Assembly (NCBI GenBank): GCA_036426205.1
Contig: CM071568.1
Span: forward strand, 231,729,727-231,793,726
DNA: 64,000 bases
DNA from: Ascaphus truei
Lineage: Eukaryota; Chordata; Amphibia; Anura; Ascaphidae
Reading direction: 5' to 3'
The notes under the pieces were generated by a model. It ran no database searches. It had not been told where the DNA came from and saw nothing but the letters and a program-made list of their open reading frames with translations. Each line of letters begins with the position of its first letter. The stretch's first letter is position 1. Of the stretch, positions 32,450-43,582 are shown one piece after another. Both the position numbers and the translations under genes were made by a program.

Positions 32450-34495
32450 TTTTGCGAAGGTACCCACCCGTGGCGCTATCTCTCTTGTTATATCTATGTG
32501 CAAATTAAAAGAATGGTGTAATACTGCCTGTAAATGGTTTTCGGGTGTGTATCCTCTTGTGACTCGGAACCCCAGCAGATCTATCCAGGACCCTTATAGT
32601 TGATGAATACAAAAAAATGGGGAGCACAAGGGTCGGAAACAGGCATGTGTTATATAACTAATAGTTACTTTTTTCTAAGGTGAAGCAATTGTCCCGAGTA
32701 GGTGTGTAGTCTGCAGTGTCTAATGTCTAATTGGGAGTGGACACACATGATGTAGGTGTGTTGGTGTAAAGTGGAATAAAGGTATATAAGACTTACACGG
32801 CCTTTTGGTAAGCCCAGTCCATCAAGTTTCTTTAGGAGTCCCGTGTGCTTCTGATGAGGCTTTCTTCTTGCGATGCTGGTTCTTCTTCTTGTTTTACAGT
32901 CCACTTCCTTCTTTGGTTCACAGTGCCCTCCAGGGGAAATTTCCTCTCGTTGTACACAAAAGGAGATAGGGTTAACACATATAATTGTATACACGTCAAT
33001 GGGGGGGGGGAGTGTGTTTTTATAAACCACCAAGATTTGTATTCATATAATATAGTTTGCACTCACACGGGCTAGTGTGAGTGTAATCCTATCTGATTAT
33101 CTTGTTCAAAAGAAGTTCCCAAATCAATATCATAATGAAAGGTGGAGGGGGAAGGGGGAGGGGAGGGGGGGGGGGGGGGATGAAGGGAGGGTGGATGGAA
33201 ATGCAATGTAGACACTACTAATACAAGTTACTTCACAATAGCTCACACGCCATGAGTACAACTTCTAGCGTATCTTTTCTTTTGTTCCTAGTCACCGTGG
33301 TGAAGATGGGTTTGACAAATAAAAGCACTATGTCTGGGGGTAAAAACTATCTTAATAAAACATGAAAAATAAGAAAAATAAAAACGAACAAACTCAGAAA
33401 CAAACGATTCTGTGGAAGGTGAATGCAAGGGGTAGGCATTGTGGTGTATAGTGTAGGGGTCTCTCTCTTCCGCGTCCGGATGAGCTGCAACTTCACCTCT
33501 GCCTCCTCTGTAGTGTGCTTTAAAATGTTCCAGGTAAAAGCAACGCGTTCTCGTCCAGTACTGACTTCCTCAGGCTCGTGTATGTACAGAGGAAGTCCAG
33601 TACCTGGACGAAACGCGTTGCTCTTTACCGGGAACATTTTAAAGCACACTACAGGGAGCAGAGGTGAAGTTGCAGCTCTCCATCCGGACGCGGAAAGAAA
33701 CCCCCTACAACTATACACCACACTGCCTACCCCTTGCATTCACCTTCCACAGAATCGTTTGTATTCTGAGTTTGTTTCTGTTTTTATTTTTCTTATTTTT
33801 CATGTCTAATTAAAGATAGTTTTTACCCCCAACATTAGTGTCTTTTATTTGTCAAACCCATCTTCACCATCGGTGACTACTGGAACAAAGAACAAGATAC
33901 CGCTAGAAGTGTTGTACTCACACTGGCCCGTGTGAGTATTGTGATATTTATTATTAATACCTTCATACCCTACCCTTTCATCACCTGATATTGATTTGGG
34001 CAACTTCTTTTGAACAAGATACACAAGATAGGATTACACTCACACTAGCCCGTGTGAGTCTAACTATATTATATAGAATACAAATCTTTGTGTTTATAAA
34101 ACACCATCCCCCCCCCCCTCATTGACGTGTATACAATTATATGTGTTAACCCTATCCTCCTTTTTGTTTACACGAGAAGGAAATTTCCCCTGGAGCGGCA
34201 CTGTGAACCAAAAAGGAGTGACTGTAAAACAAGAAGAAGAACCAGCATCGAAGAAGAAAAGCCTCATTAGAAGCACCGACTCCTAAAGAAACTCTGATGC
34301 GACTGGGCTTACACAAGGCCGTGTAATCTTATATACCTTTATCCACTTTTACACCAACACACATACACTCATGTGTGTCCACCCTCCCAATTAGACATTA
34401 GACACCTGAGGTACCACACCTACTCAGGTTACAATTGCTTCACCTTAGAAAAAAGTAACTATTAGTATATAACACTGCCTGTTTCGCCATTGGTG
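32450..34495. mobile_element. Penelope-like inverted dimer inserted in the gypsy-1 LTR
   Basis: About 2046 bp between the two LTR parts, flanked by a 10-bp target duplication (CCGAGTGTG / CCGGAGTGTG). The arms from about 32610 and from about 34500 are long inverted copies meeting near 33580. Matching phrases include 'gttaacacatataattgtat', 'gaagaagaaccagcatcg' and 'cgaaacgcgttg'. Two hammerhead-like motifs face each other at the centre. No protein-coding capacity is retained. Long variable duplications and the dimer form suit Penelope-like elements, although an enzyme domain is absent here. Confidence 0.75.
33541..33620. ncRNA. Pair of opposed hammerhead-like motifs
   Basis: The plus-strand copy (33587-33620) has GAGGAA, stem GTCCAG/CTGGAC, then GAAACGCGTT. 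The minus-strand copy (33578-33541) has CTGAGGAA, a similar stem, then GAGAACGCG. The conserved CUGAUGA box is changed to CUGAGGA-like. The palindromic ACGCGU matches the minimal helix III of the dimeric Penelope hammerheads. Both are probably inactive. Confidence 0.55.
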
Positions 34496-35374
34496 CCGGA
34501 GTGTGACTGCATTGCCGGGCCTGGTGAGTTAAGTTAACGTATATACTTGCTGAGTCCGTGTGCCGGAGGTCGGAGGGTTAATGTCCAAGAGCCAGAGTTA
34601 AGGGCAGAGAGAGCACATATGAGGTCCAAGCCAGGGTTCAGGGCAGGAGAAGGCAGCGTAGTCAAGTCCAAGCAAAGTCCAAGTCACACCAAGGAATCCA
34701 AACAGGGGCAGGACAGGAACCAGAGCTAAACAGACAAGGAGCTAGGCATAGCCAACGCACACACACAGCTACAGGAAAGCTATGCAGAGCAAGACTGAGA
34801 GGACAGAGTGGGGTAATAAAGGAAGGAGGGCCAATAGGAGTGAGGGTGGGAGCAGAGGTTTGTCTGGGTATTTGCAGGGATAGGTCCGTGTGAGCAGGGG
34901 AGGAGACAGGGAGGTAATGCAGGGCAATTGCCTGCAACCGATGGGGGGCGGAGCCAGTGCATGGGGAAGGCTGATAACTAGATCGGGTGCGCGCACCTTC
35001 TGTAAGGTTATGCGCGCGCACCGACCGTGTGCCTGGGCGTGTGGCGTGCATCGCGGAGGAAGGGCTCGGCATGAGAGGCAGAAGGGAAGGATGAGCGGTG
35101 GAGCCAGCCACAGTTAGAGCCTGGGGTGACGGAGGCACGCCGAGGGGTGCGTGGCCCTCGATACGTCACAAGCGATCGGGAGCGTGCGCGTTCAGTGAGG
35201 CTGCCGCTCGCGTGCCCCGATTGTGTGCCTGGGCGTTCAGACCATGCTGCAGAGGAATGGCTCGGAGAGGAGGAGGAGAAAGAGTGGGGAAGTGGGGAAC
35301 TGGGGCAGCTAGCCGCAGTGGGACCTGAGGTGACGGGGACACGCTGAGAGGCGCGAGTCCCCCGATCCGTTACA
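34496..35374 (-). repeat. Gypsy-1 3' LTR, main part
   Basis: Collinear with the 5' LTR (41209-42182). With the 98-bp fragment at 32352 it restores about 970 bp, the same length as the 5' LTR. It begins on the minus strand at 35374 with TGTAACGGATCGGGGGAC. CpG-rich repeats ('gaggaagggctcggcatgag') lie in U3. Confidence 0.9.
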
Positions 35375-35390
35375 GTTTCCCCCCCTTGAG
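35375..35390 (-). promoter_or_regulatory. Gypsy-1 polypurine tract
   Basis: On the minus strand CTCAAGGGGGGGAAAC ends exactly at the start of the 3' LTR, as expected for the plus-strand primer of LTR retrotransposons. Confidence 0.85.
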
Positions 35391-35394
35391 GATC

Positions 35395-35926
35395 GAACTC
35401 CGGACGATCCTCCCAAGGTCTATGAGGAAATTTCCGATGGAACTGTCTGAGGAGAGCTGGGGCATGAATGTGATGAGATGGTATCCAGGAGCGTGCCTCC
35501 GGGCCATATCCTTTCCAGTGAATGAGGAACACGAAATCTGCCCCTGGACCAACGAGAATCGAGTATGGACTGGACTTCGAATTCTTGTTGTCCTTGTATT
35601 ACAACAGGATTGGGTCTCTGAGGGCGGTCTGGAAAATGGGCATTTTGGATAAAGGGTTTAAGCAGAGACACGTGGAATACAGAGGGTATCTTCATGGTAG
35701 GAGGAAGTGCAAGTCGGTACGCGACCGGGTTGATCCGTTCGAGGACCTGAAGGGACCCAGGAATCCAGGAGCCAATTTCTGGGAAGGAGTCTTGAGCTTG
35801 ATATTCTTTGAAGATAGCCAAATTCTGTCTCCAGGTTTGTATTCTGGGCCCACTTGACGTCGCCGATCTGCTTGCGTCTTTTGTCTTTGAACGGACCCTT
35901 ACAAAGCTTTTAGAATCTTTTTCCAA
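35395..35926 (-). pseudogene. Gypsy-1 pol C-terminus with chromodomain, frameshifted
   Basis: The 168-codon frame (35926-35420) overlaps the end of the main pol frame. It contains VFHVSLLKPF, then EFEVQSILDSRW, the start of a chromodomain. After a frameshift near 35525 the chromodomain continues as FLIHWKGYGPEARSWIPSH and then 'ALLRQFHRKFP' in another frame. Chromodomains at the integrase C-terminus define chromoviruses and direct integration to particular chromatin. Two frameshifts separate this part from the rest of pol. Confidence 0.88.
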
Positions 35927-38769
35927 GAATTTTGTAGATTGGCAACGTGAGAATCTGCTGCGGGAACACCAGAGGGGAGGGAGGAGAGGGGAAGACTGCT
36001 GGGATGGAATCCATAATTAATGAAAAAAGGCGACTCCTGCGTGGACTCGTTTTTTAATGAGTTAATAGCAAACTCAGCCCAGGGTAATAGATCCACCCAA
36101 TTGTCTTGAGATTCAGACACGAAGCATCTGAAATACTGTTCCAGGGTCTGATTCATTCTCTCCGTCTGACCGTTGGTCTGTGGGTGATAACCCGAGGAAA
36201 AGAGAAGGGAAATGCCAAGTCTCTGAGAAAATGCTCGCCAAAACTTAGAAATGAATTGAGTACCTCTGTCTGAAACAATAGAAATTGGTACACCGTGTAA
36301 TATGAAAATCTCCTTAGAAAAAATGTCGGCCAAGGTAGTTGAATTGGGGAGACCATTGAGGGGTACAAAGTGTGTATGCTTGGAAAACCTGTCCACTACC
36401 ACAAGGATAGTATTCATCCCTTTAGAATTGGGAAGTTCCACAATAAAGTCCATGGAGATATGTTTCCAAGGCTGTTCCGGAATGGGAAGAGGCATGAGGA
36501 GACCAGAAGGTTTGTGTCGGGCGGATTTGCTCTGGGCACAGACCGGACAAGCTCTGGTGAAATCGAAAATGTCTTTGTTCATTTTAGGCCACCAAAAGGT
36601 CCATTTGATAAGATCTACTGTTCTCTTGAAGCCTGGATGACCAGCAGATCTTGAAGAATGTCCCCACTGAAGTATTTTATGGCGAAAACGCGGAGCAGCA
36701 TACAGCCGTCCTTCTGGCACCTTAAATCTCCTAGGAATATGAGCCTGGGCTTTATTGATTTCATCCAAGATATCAAAGTTATTGGCGGAAATAATACACT
36801 TAGCGGGAAGAATCGTCTCCAAGGATTCGTTAGATTCGTTCTCCGTAGAGAACTGACGAGACAGAGCGTCGGCCTTAATATTGTTGGTGCCTGGAATATA
36901 AGAAATCGTGTAATTGAACCGAGAGAAAAACAAAGCCCAACGAGCTTGACGGGATCCCAAACGACGAGCCCCCTCAATGTACAATAAGTTTTTGTGATCG
37001 GTGAGGATGGCTACTGGCTCCTTGGTACCCTCGAGGAGATGTCTCCATTCTTGGAGGGCCAATTTGATGGCCAAAAGCTCACGGTTCCCAACATCATAAT
37101 TTCTTTCGGCCGAAGAGAACTTCCTGGAAAAGAATCCACAAGGATAGAGTTTTTCTTGTGGGGAAGATCTCTGAGAAAGCACTGCCCCGGCTCCCACATC
37201 AGAGGCGTCTACTTCTAGAGTCAAAGGAAGGGAAGTATTCGGATGCCGAAGGATGGGGGCAGAGACGAAGGCTTTTTTAAGGAACTCGAAGGCTTCGATG
37301 GCTTCAGGGGACCAGACAGTCGGATCAGCACCTTTCTTGGTCAGGGCAGTGATAGGTAGAGCAATAGTGGAGAAGATACGGATGAATTTCCGATAATAAT
37401 TAGCAAAGCCAAGGAAGCCTTGCACGGCCTTGAGGGAATTGGGCAATGGCCAGTCAAGAACAGACTTCAATTTCTCAGGGTCCATGGTGAAGCCTTTATC
37501 AGAGATTATATAGCCTAGGAAGGCTGTGGAAGATTGGTGGAAAAGACATTGCTCCATTTTCGCGTAGAGGCGATTAGCACGAAGCCGAGAGAGAACCAAC
37601 TTGGTGTGGCGAATGTGCTCCTCCAAGTTCTTGGAGAAAATGAGGATATCGTCCAAAAAAAAAATATATATGATGACGAACATTCCCGAAATGTCCCGGA
37701 AGATATCATACATGAATTCTTGGAAAACAGCAGGGGCATTGCATAGGCCGAACGGCATCACTAAATATTCGTAATGACCCGAACGCGTGTAAAACGCTGT
37801 TTTCCATTCGTCACCGTCTCTTATTCGAATAAGATTGTAGGCTGCTCTCAAATCGAGTTTGGAGAATATTGAGGCTCCTTGTAGACGGTCGAAGAGTTCT
37901 GAAATTAAAGGAAGGGGGTACCATTTTTTTACCGTAATCTTGTTAAGCCCACGAAAGTCGATACAGGGTCTTAAAGAGCCATCCTTCTTTTTCACGAAGA
38001 AGCCTGCCCCGGCGGGGGAGGTGGAATTCTGAATGAACCCCTTCTTAAAATTCTCCTGGATGTATGTTGTCATCGCTTCCGTCTTGGGCACAGATAAGGG
38101 GTAAGACTTAGACTCGGGGAGTATGGTTCCAGGAATTAATTCAATGGGACAGTCATAAGAACGATGAGGGGGTAACACCTCAGCCTGAGTTTTATTGAAG
38201 ACATCTAAGAAATCATGATATACCTTCGGTAAAGTAGAGAGAGTAGATGAGGTGGTGTCGAGGCCAGCGAGGACGGCAACAGAAGGAGTGACCGTCTTCT
38301 CCGAGGTAGTAGCCCATTGGATCGGTAAAACATTGGTCCAATCAATACGCAGGTTGTGAAGTTGGAGCCATGGCAATCCCAGAATAACCTGGACAGTAGG
38401 GGAGTGGAAAACATCGAAGACCATTACCTCAGTATGACCATCCGCGGTGGTCAGGGTAAGTGGAATAGACTCCCAAATGATGAAGGCTGGTTGGAGCGGT
38501 CGACCGTCGATAGCCTCCAGGCCGATGGGCGACACTTTCTTGACTAACGGGATTTGGTTGTTGCAAGCGAAGGCGTGATCAAGAAAGTTACCACCAGACC
38601 CGGAATCGATGAACGCTTCAACCTCTACTTGAAGATCAGGACCCACAAGAGTTATGGGGAGTAGGATCTTCTTCGGTAGTTCCTTAGAGAGAGAGGGGCA
38701 AGGAGAAATGGTACCCAGTAGAAGCCCCTCTACCTTTACTGGGCGTTCCCATTTCCCGATTTCAAGCAA
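35899..38769 (-). pseudogene. Gypsy-1 pol polyprotein (protease, RT, RNase H, integrase)
   Basis: 956 open codons. Protease: IDSGSGGN (D55). RT: PCIDFRGLN (about 268), SKLDLRAAY (D306), FLDDIL (D373, D374). RNase H: TLEVDAS (D521) and ILTDHKNL (D591). An ALSR linker is at about 635. Integrase: zinc finger H704/H711 with C741/C744, then D774 (SMDF), D834 (VSDRG), E870 (QTER), a D-D-35-E spacing. The frame ends when a frameshift breaks the link to the chromodomain. The RT box reads IYIFFLDD instead of a usual VYLDD form, two residues longer, at an A-run (37655-37664) on the complementary strand. It overlaps the gag end by 33 bases in another frame. The copy is close to intact and so fairly young. 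Confidence 0.93.
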
Positions 38770-39275
38770 CAGTGACGAAGTTGGTGTTCTGGGGAGCCGC
38801 AGTAGTAGCAGAGACCCTCCTCACGACGTTGTGCTTTTTCAGCGGCCCGAAGCAGTTGGCTACCGATTTGCATCTGTTTAGGAGCGTCCAACGCAGGAAA
38901 AGCCAAAGGAGGAGACCTAGGAGAAACAGGCAGGGATGAGAGAGAACGAGAACGGTTACGCTCATGGTGTCGTTCTTGAGTGCGCTGGTCCATCCGGATA
39001 CTGAGGGAAATTAGATCCTCAAGGGATGAAGGCCGAGCGTGAGCTGCAAGGTCATCCTTGAGGGATTCGGACAAACCGTGCCAGTATGCTGCGGCGAGAG
39101 CTTCATCGTTCCATTGGGTCTCTGCAGCGATGGTGCGGAACTCCACCGTGTATCTTGCAGCTGACCTACGAGCCTGGGAGAGATGAAACAAGGAAAAAAC
39201 GTCAGTCTCCCTACGTGTTGGTGTGTCAAAAACCTGTTGGAACTCACGCCGGGATTTTGGGTAATCTTGAGTTAT
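38736..39275 (-). pseudogene. Gypsy-1 gag, C-terminal half with CCHC knuckle
   Basis: Reading from the target duplication (TQDYPKSRREFQQVFDTPTR in an open frame) through the 151-codon frame 39191-38736: capsid-type helices (LFHLSQARRSAARYTVEF, YWHGLSESLKDDL), a basic stretch, and one zinc knuckle CYYCGSPEHQLRHC (CX2CX4HX4C). The gag was split by a Penelope-like insert; its N-terminal part is at 40823-41206. Confidence 0.88.
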
Positions 39276-39285
39276 CCTTTTTGAC

Positions 39286-39609
39286 TAGTAATACAAAATA
39301 TGTGGTATATATTTTAAGGTGTGCATAGGAAGAACTATTAGACCTTTGAAAATAAGAATTAGTGAACATATCAGAACTATTAGGAATAAGGACGATAAAT
39401 TTCCAGTCGCAAGACATTTTAATCACTGCTCAATGGGTTCAATAGATCAACTTACATTTAGTGCCATTGAACATATAGTAAACCATCCGAGAGGAGGAGA
39501 TAGAGAATATCTTCTCAACTGTCGTGAAATGCATTGGATTTATACCCTTGGGACTTTGATGCCCAAGGGTATGAATATCGACTGGGAACTTAAACATTTC
39601 CTTAAATGA
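39286..39609 (+). pseudogene. GIY-YIG endonuclease domain of a Penelope-like element
   Basis: This nuclease domain nicks target DNA for insertion. KYVVYILRC (about 39297-39323) stands where the GIY motif is expected. A one-frame shift leads to GRTIRPLKIRISEHI (39328 on), the YVGRT plus R...EH block, then PVARHF and an E-x-x-W-I block before a TLMPKGMNID ending and a TGA at 39607-39609. The order and spacing match Penelope/Neptune-type elements. It is a fragment of the full protein and is broken by the frameshift near 39325. Confidence 0.85.
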
Positions 39610-40316
39610 ACTTAAAATGATATGTAATGCTACAGTATGTTTTCCCCTTCCCCTCTTTCTCCCCCCACCCCCTCACCTTTCCCTTCCCCCCCTTTTTGCT
39701 CTGCTCTATATTGCTCAGAGAATGATATAATTTTGTATATATAATTCTGTATTGATACATTTTCATTTCTGTATGACCATCTTCATTTATATAATGATTT
39801 ATGATCAAATTCTAAAAAGATAAAACATTCCTGACCATTGTTACTGATATAAAAAAATAATTTTATTGATTATAATTCTGTTATATGGGCTTAAGGAATG
39901 TATCTTTTTACAATCTCTCTCCGTTATATGTACAAATATGTATCTTGCATCTTGGATTATAACTTTACTTATATTTACATACATTATGATTATTGACATC
40001 CTCTATCCTACCAGATCAGCTTATAAGATTGCTTTTAACATGTTTTTATGTTTTGGTTTTAACACTTAATCATTTCTTCCGGTGCATGCTGATGTATTAC
40101 AGCATACACTTGCTGCGCATCTGATGTATGATGCTCCCCCCACTCTTCGGCTCGAGCGTGTCATTACCAGTTCAGTGATCCTATTGGTCTAGGACCTGGG
40201 CCAATCAGATCGTACTCTGACGATTTCGCGCCATGAGTATTACACGTCACAAATCAGCTGGAGGCGGGGGAACTCCTATATCAGCTGCTGCAGACGTAGT
40301 CTGTAAAATATTCTCT

Positions 40317-40345
40317 TTGACAAAGGGCGACGGCCCGAAACGCAT
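40317..40345 (+). ncRNA. Hammerhead-like motif in the Penelope 3' region
   Basis: TTGACAAA, then stem GGGC (40325-40328), loop GACG, stem GCCC (40333-40336), GAAAC. It fits the CUGAUGA-stem II-GAAA layout with substitutions in the first box. Because of these changes I expect no activity. Confidence 0.5.
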
Positions 40346-40822
40346 AAGAGTTTTTACATATCCTGTGCCATGATGTCTACCATGGATTAAAGGACTTTTA
40401 TTGATCGGTATCTAGCCCCCTTATCTTCATTTGCTGTGCTCCGTTTTTCTGTGAGGAATCATCTGCTGTATACCATTTACGTGACGCACACCGTGGGACT
40501 CACCAGACAGAAAAACTCTCAATCGTGAGTACCCCAGTCCATTCACTACGGGCTGGGTGTCATACATTATAAGTGTCTTTCTCCAGGGGGACGTTATTTA
40601 CTGTGTTATTGGGAGGTCAGAGATTTTTTACTGACCTTCACCCTACTGCACAGGTTCCCCACACGTTAGGAGATAAGTAATGAGACACGGACCACATATG
40701 TGTTTAGAGAGTGGTGATTGTCCCTGTTTTCCTCACTCAGTGGTTATATACTAGCTCTGATCTAGAGACACCCCACAGCTGAGCACGGAATTCTAGGAAA
40801 CCTGTTTCCTAGTACCTGTAGA

Positions 40823-41206
40823 TAATCTTGAGTTATGTCTGTCTGTGTTCCAGAGAGGAGAAGCCCAGGCGAGACCGTCGCCAGTGAGTAGAGCATAGAT
40901 GTAGGCCACCTTGGTACGATCAGAAGGAAAGTGAGACGGGGACATCTCGAACTGGACGTCACACTGATTCAAGAATCCTCGGCAAGCAAGGGGGTCCCCG
41001 TCATACCAGTTGGGAGGTGGAATACGTGGACCTGGGTTGCCTATCGGTACTGGGGCCGGGAATGACGGTACCACAGGGGATTCCCGGAGAGATAAATTAG
41101 AACGTTTCTGTGTAACAGTGGTAAGTTGAACGCTTAGGAATTGCCAATGTTCCATAGTGACACCTTGGCCCACCTCAGGGGGGTCTGCATTTGTTGGGCT
41201 CTGCAT
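40823..41206 (-). pseudogene. Gypsy-1 gag, N-terminal half
   Basis: The ATG at 41206 lies three bases inside the 5' LTR. The protein reads MQSPTNADPPEVGQGV, a short helix, then IPPPNWYDGDPLACRGFLNQ, FPSDRTKVAYIYALLTG and ALAWASPLW-like gag core motifs. It reaches the 14-bp duplication at 40836. These motifs are typical of the vertebrate sushi/Mart-type gypsy gag. A longer frame that runs into the LTR (to 41440) is fortuitous. Confidence 0.88.
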
Positions 41207-41208
41207 AA
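41198..41208 (-). promoter_or_regulatory. Gypsy-1 primer-binding site, candidate self-priming
   Basis: The internal region starts TTATGCAGAGCCC on the minus strand. TATGCAGAGC is exactly complementary to GCTCTGCATA at 41610-41601 of the same LTR (also present at 34790-34781). That lies about 31 bases downstream of a TTTATTA box (41641-41635), where the RNA should start. This is the arrangement used by Tf1/sushi-type elements that prime from their own RNA 5' end. It overlaps the gag ATG. Confidence 0.6.
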
Positions 41209-42182
41209 TGTAACGCCTGTATGCCCGCAGACCTGGCCAGTCCCCAGTCCTGAGGTGGATAAGGGTATAACACGCACCCACAGCAGTGAGGGCGTGCCCG
41301 GAGTGTGGTAAATTGCGTTGCCGGGCCTGGTGAGTTAGAGTTAATGTTATACTTGCTGAGTCCGGTGTGCCAGAGTTCGGAGGGTTAATGTCCAAGAGCC
41401 AGAGTTCAGGGGCAGGAGAGAGCAGCGTAGTGAGGTCCAAAGCCAGGGTTCAGGGGCAGGAGAAGGCAGCGTAGTCAAGTCCAAAGCAAAGTCCAAGTTC
41501 ACACCAAAGGAATCCAAACAGGGGCAGGGACAGGAACCAGAGCTGAAACAGACAAGGGAGCTAGGCATAGACACTGCACACACACGAGCTACAGGAAAGC
41601 TATGCAGAGCAAGGACTGAGAGGACAGAGTGGGGTAATAAAGGAAGGAGGGCCAATAGGAGTGAGGGGTGGAGCAGAGGTTTGTCTGGGTATTTGCAGGG
41701 ATAGGTCCGTGTGAGCAGGGGAGGAGACAGGGAGGTAATCCAGGGTAATTGCCTGCAACCGACGGGGGGCGGAGCCAGTGCATGGGGAATGCTGATAACT
41801 AGATCGGGTGCGCGCGCCTTCTGTAAGGTTGTTATGCACGCTCACCGACCGTGTGCCTGGGCGTGTGGCGTGCATCGCGGAGGAAGGACTCGGCATGAGA
41901 GGCAGAAGGGAAGGAGGAGCGGTGGAGCCAGGTACAGTAAGGGCTGGGGTGCCGGAGGCACGCCGAGGGGCGCGTGTCATAAGCGATCGGGAGCGTGCGC
42001 GTTCAGTGAGGCAGCCGTGCGTGTGCCCCGATTGTGTGTCTGGCAGTGCGGACCGTGCCGCGGAGGAATGGCTCGGAGAGGAGGAGAGAGAATGGGGAAG
42101 TGGGGAACCGGGGCAGCTGGCCGCAGTGGGACCTGAGGTGACGGGGACACGCTGAGAGGCGCGAGTCCCCCGATCCGTTACA
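41209..42182 (-). repeat. Gypsy-1 5' LTR
   Basis: 974 bp; on the minus strand it starts at 42182 with TGTAACGGATCGGGGGAC and ends GGCGTTACA at 41209. It carries CpG-rich U3 repeats, a TATA-like TTTATTA box (41641-41635) and the predicted RNA start near 41611. It matches the split 3' LTR closely. No clear target duplication is seen (outer flanks gtgaa and cacag). Confidence 0.9.
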
Positions 42183-42183
42183 G

Positions 42184-43582
42184 TGAATTACAATAAAAAT
42201 ATACAGGAAACACACTTACTGGGGGTCTGGGCTACAAAACTAACCTTTCCTAGTTGCAATAGCACAGAAAACAAAGTCTTTACAAAGTCCTTTTGATTAC
42301 CGGGACTCAGCCCGAAAAGTCCTGAAACTGAAATCAGCATGCAGTTCCTGACGCCACCACTCTTTCCACTCTGGAGGTGCTGAAATCCCTTGACTGGGAG
42401 CGAGTACCAAATGTCCTGGTACTCTTTTCGGCTTGTAGTTCCAGCCACGACCGCTACAAAGTATTCTGAGAACTTGGCCCCGAAAGTGGGACTGAAGCCG
42501 GCTCTGTCTTGGCGCTTAGAATCTCTTGAGCTGATTAGCTACAGTGTTTCTTATAGGATTTCAGCCACATTCACAGAATACCTCAACCAATCAGAGCGTT
42601 GGAATATTTCAACCAGCCTATCGGCGATTTGCCGGTACACTGAAGCTGGGCGGGCACAGATTTCAATTCTACAAAGGGGCATGCGCCAACCTGGCACCTC
42701 TGCCACTTAGTATATTGAACCTCCTACTTGGCCAGGCTCCTCAGAGTCTGGGGCCGGGCATGCCCCTATTCATGCCCCTATTCATGTCAGGATGTGGGTA
42801 CTCAAGCATAACTCCGGTAATCCACCCGCCGAAACACCTTGGCATCTCTGGGACTTTCAAGTCCGGAACCCGAGCAGACTCAGTGGCACCAAGCCTGGTC
42901 TCTCGGAACCAGGGACTTGGAAACTCCCCAGCTCATATACAGTGCATAAAATATATAAACCTTACAAAATTCAAAGTTAATAAAATATACTTTTACACTT
43001 TTCCTGGTTAAATGTCTAAGTCTTTTTGGTGTTAGGGATAGAATGAGAACTTTTACTTTTTTCCCACTAGCCATATGCCTAACACTCTGCAAACCTGACA
43101 ATTTAAAAAACCCCACAGCTTTATTACTTAGCTGAAGTACCTCCTGAACCCCGATACCAGGTTCAGAGTGCCTTGGCATTAACTGGGCATCCCCCTTTTT
43201 ACTAGGGACCCCTGTACTGTTCTTGGGACACCTTGCATCCCTTTACTAGGGACCCCTTTTACCTTTCTGGTCTGTGCTGGAGCAGGGACTCCTGGCGGTG
43301 AGCTGCAGGGTTTTCAGGGTAGGATTTTGACCGGAGCATTACTAGACACAATCTGACAACACTTTCTCCGCAAAACCTACCCTGAAACTCATAGCCTAGC
43401 AATCTCTGCTTACTGGCACTCCTGGAAAGGCAAAATCATACAAATTCTTTGTCGCATATTTTACATACAATGCATGGCAGTACATATACAACACTCAGGC
43501 TCAAGAGCTAACAATCTAGGACCCCAAAACATGGATCAGGGGCAACCAAGTGGGCTTGACCTTTATTAGTGAGCCTGTCACA
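42184..43582 (-). repeat. LTR-like sequence next to gypsy-2 copy A
   Basis: On the minus strand it begins TGTGACAGG at 43582 with AATAAAG close by. 42894-43582 is alignable with 52281-53138 plus 50605-50649 ('aactcatatacagtgca', 'ttacctttctggtctgtgct', 'acaatc-gacaacac'). The far end near 42184 abuts the gypsy-1 LTR and has no defined border. Confidence 0.5.

Larger units (their letters stand above)
39276..40822 (+). mobile_element. 5'-truncated Penelope-like element in gypsy-1 gag
   Basis: 1547 bp flanked by a perfect 14-bp target duplication TAATCTTGAGTTAT (39262-39275 and 40823-40836). It starts inside the GIY-YIG endonuclease domain and continues through a 3' UTR with GC-rich promoter-like DNA (40080-40300) and a hammerhead-like motif at 40317-40345. 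The RT domain is missing because of 5' truncation. Confidence 0.88.

Noticed and set aside
34662..35532. 158- and 174-codon frames in the gypsy-1 LTR
   Set aside because: LTR sequence, repeated at 41600-42136. Only the first part of the 174-codon frame is real (chromodomain end).
32282..42186. A 5-bp target duplication for gypsy-1
   Set aside because: The outer flanks (cacag and gtgaa) do not match. Later change or recombination between copies is possible.
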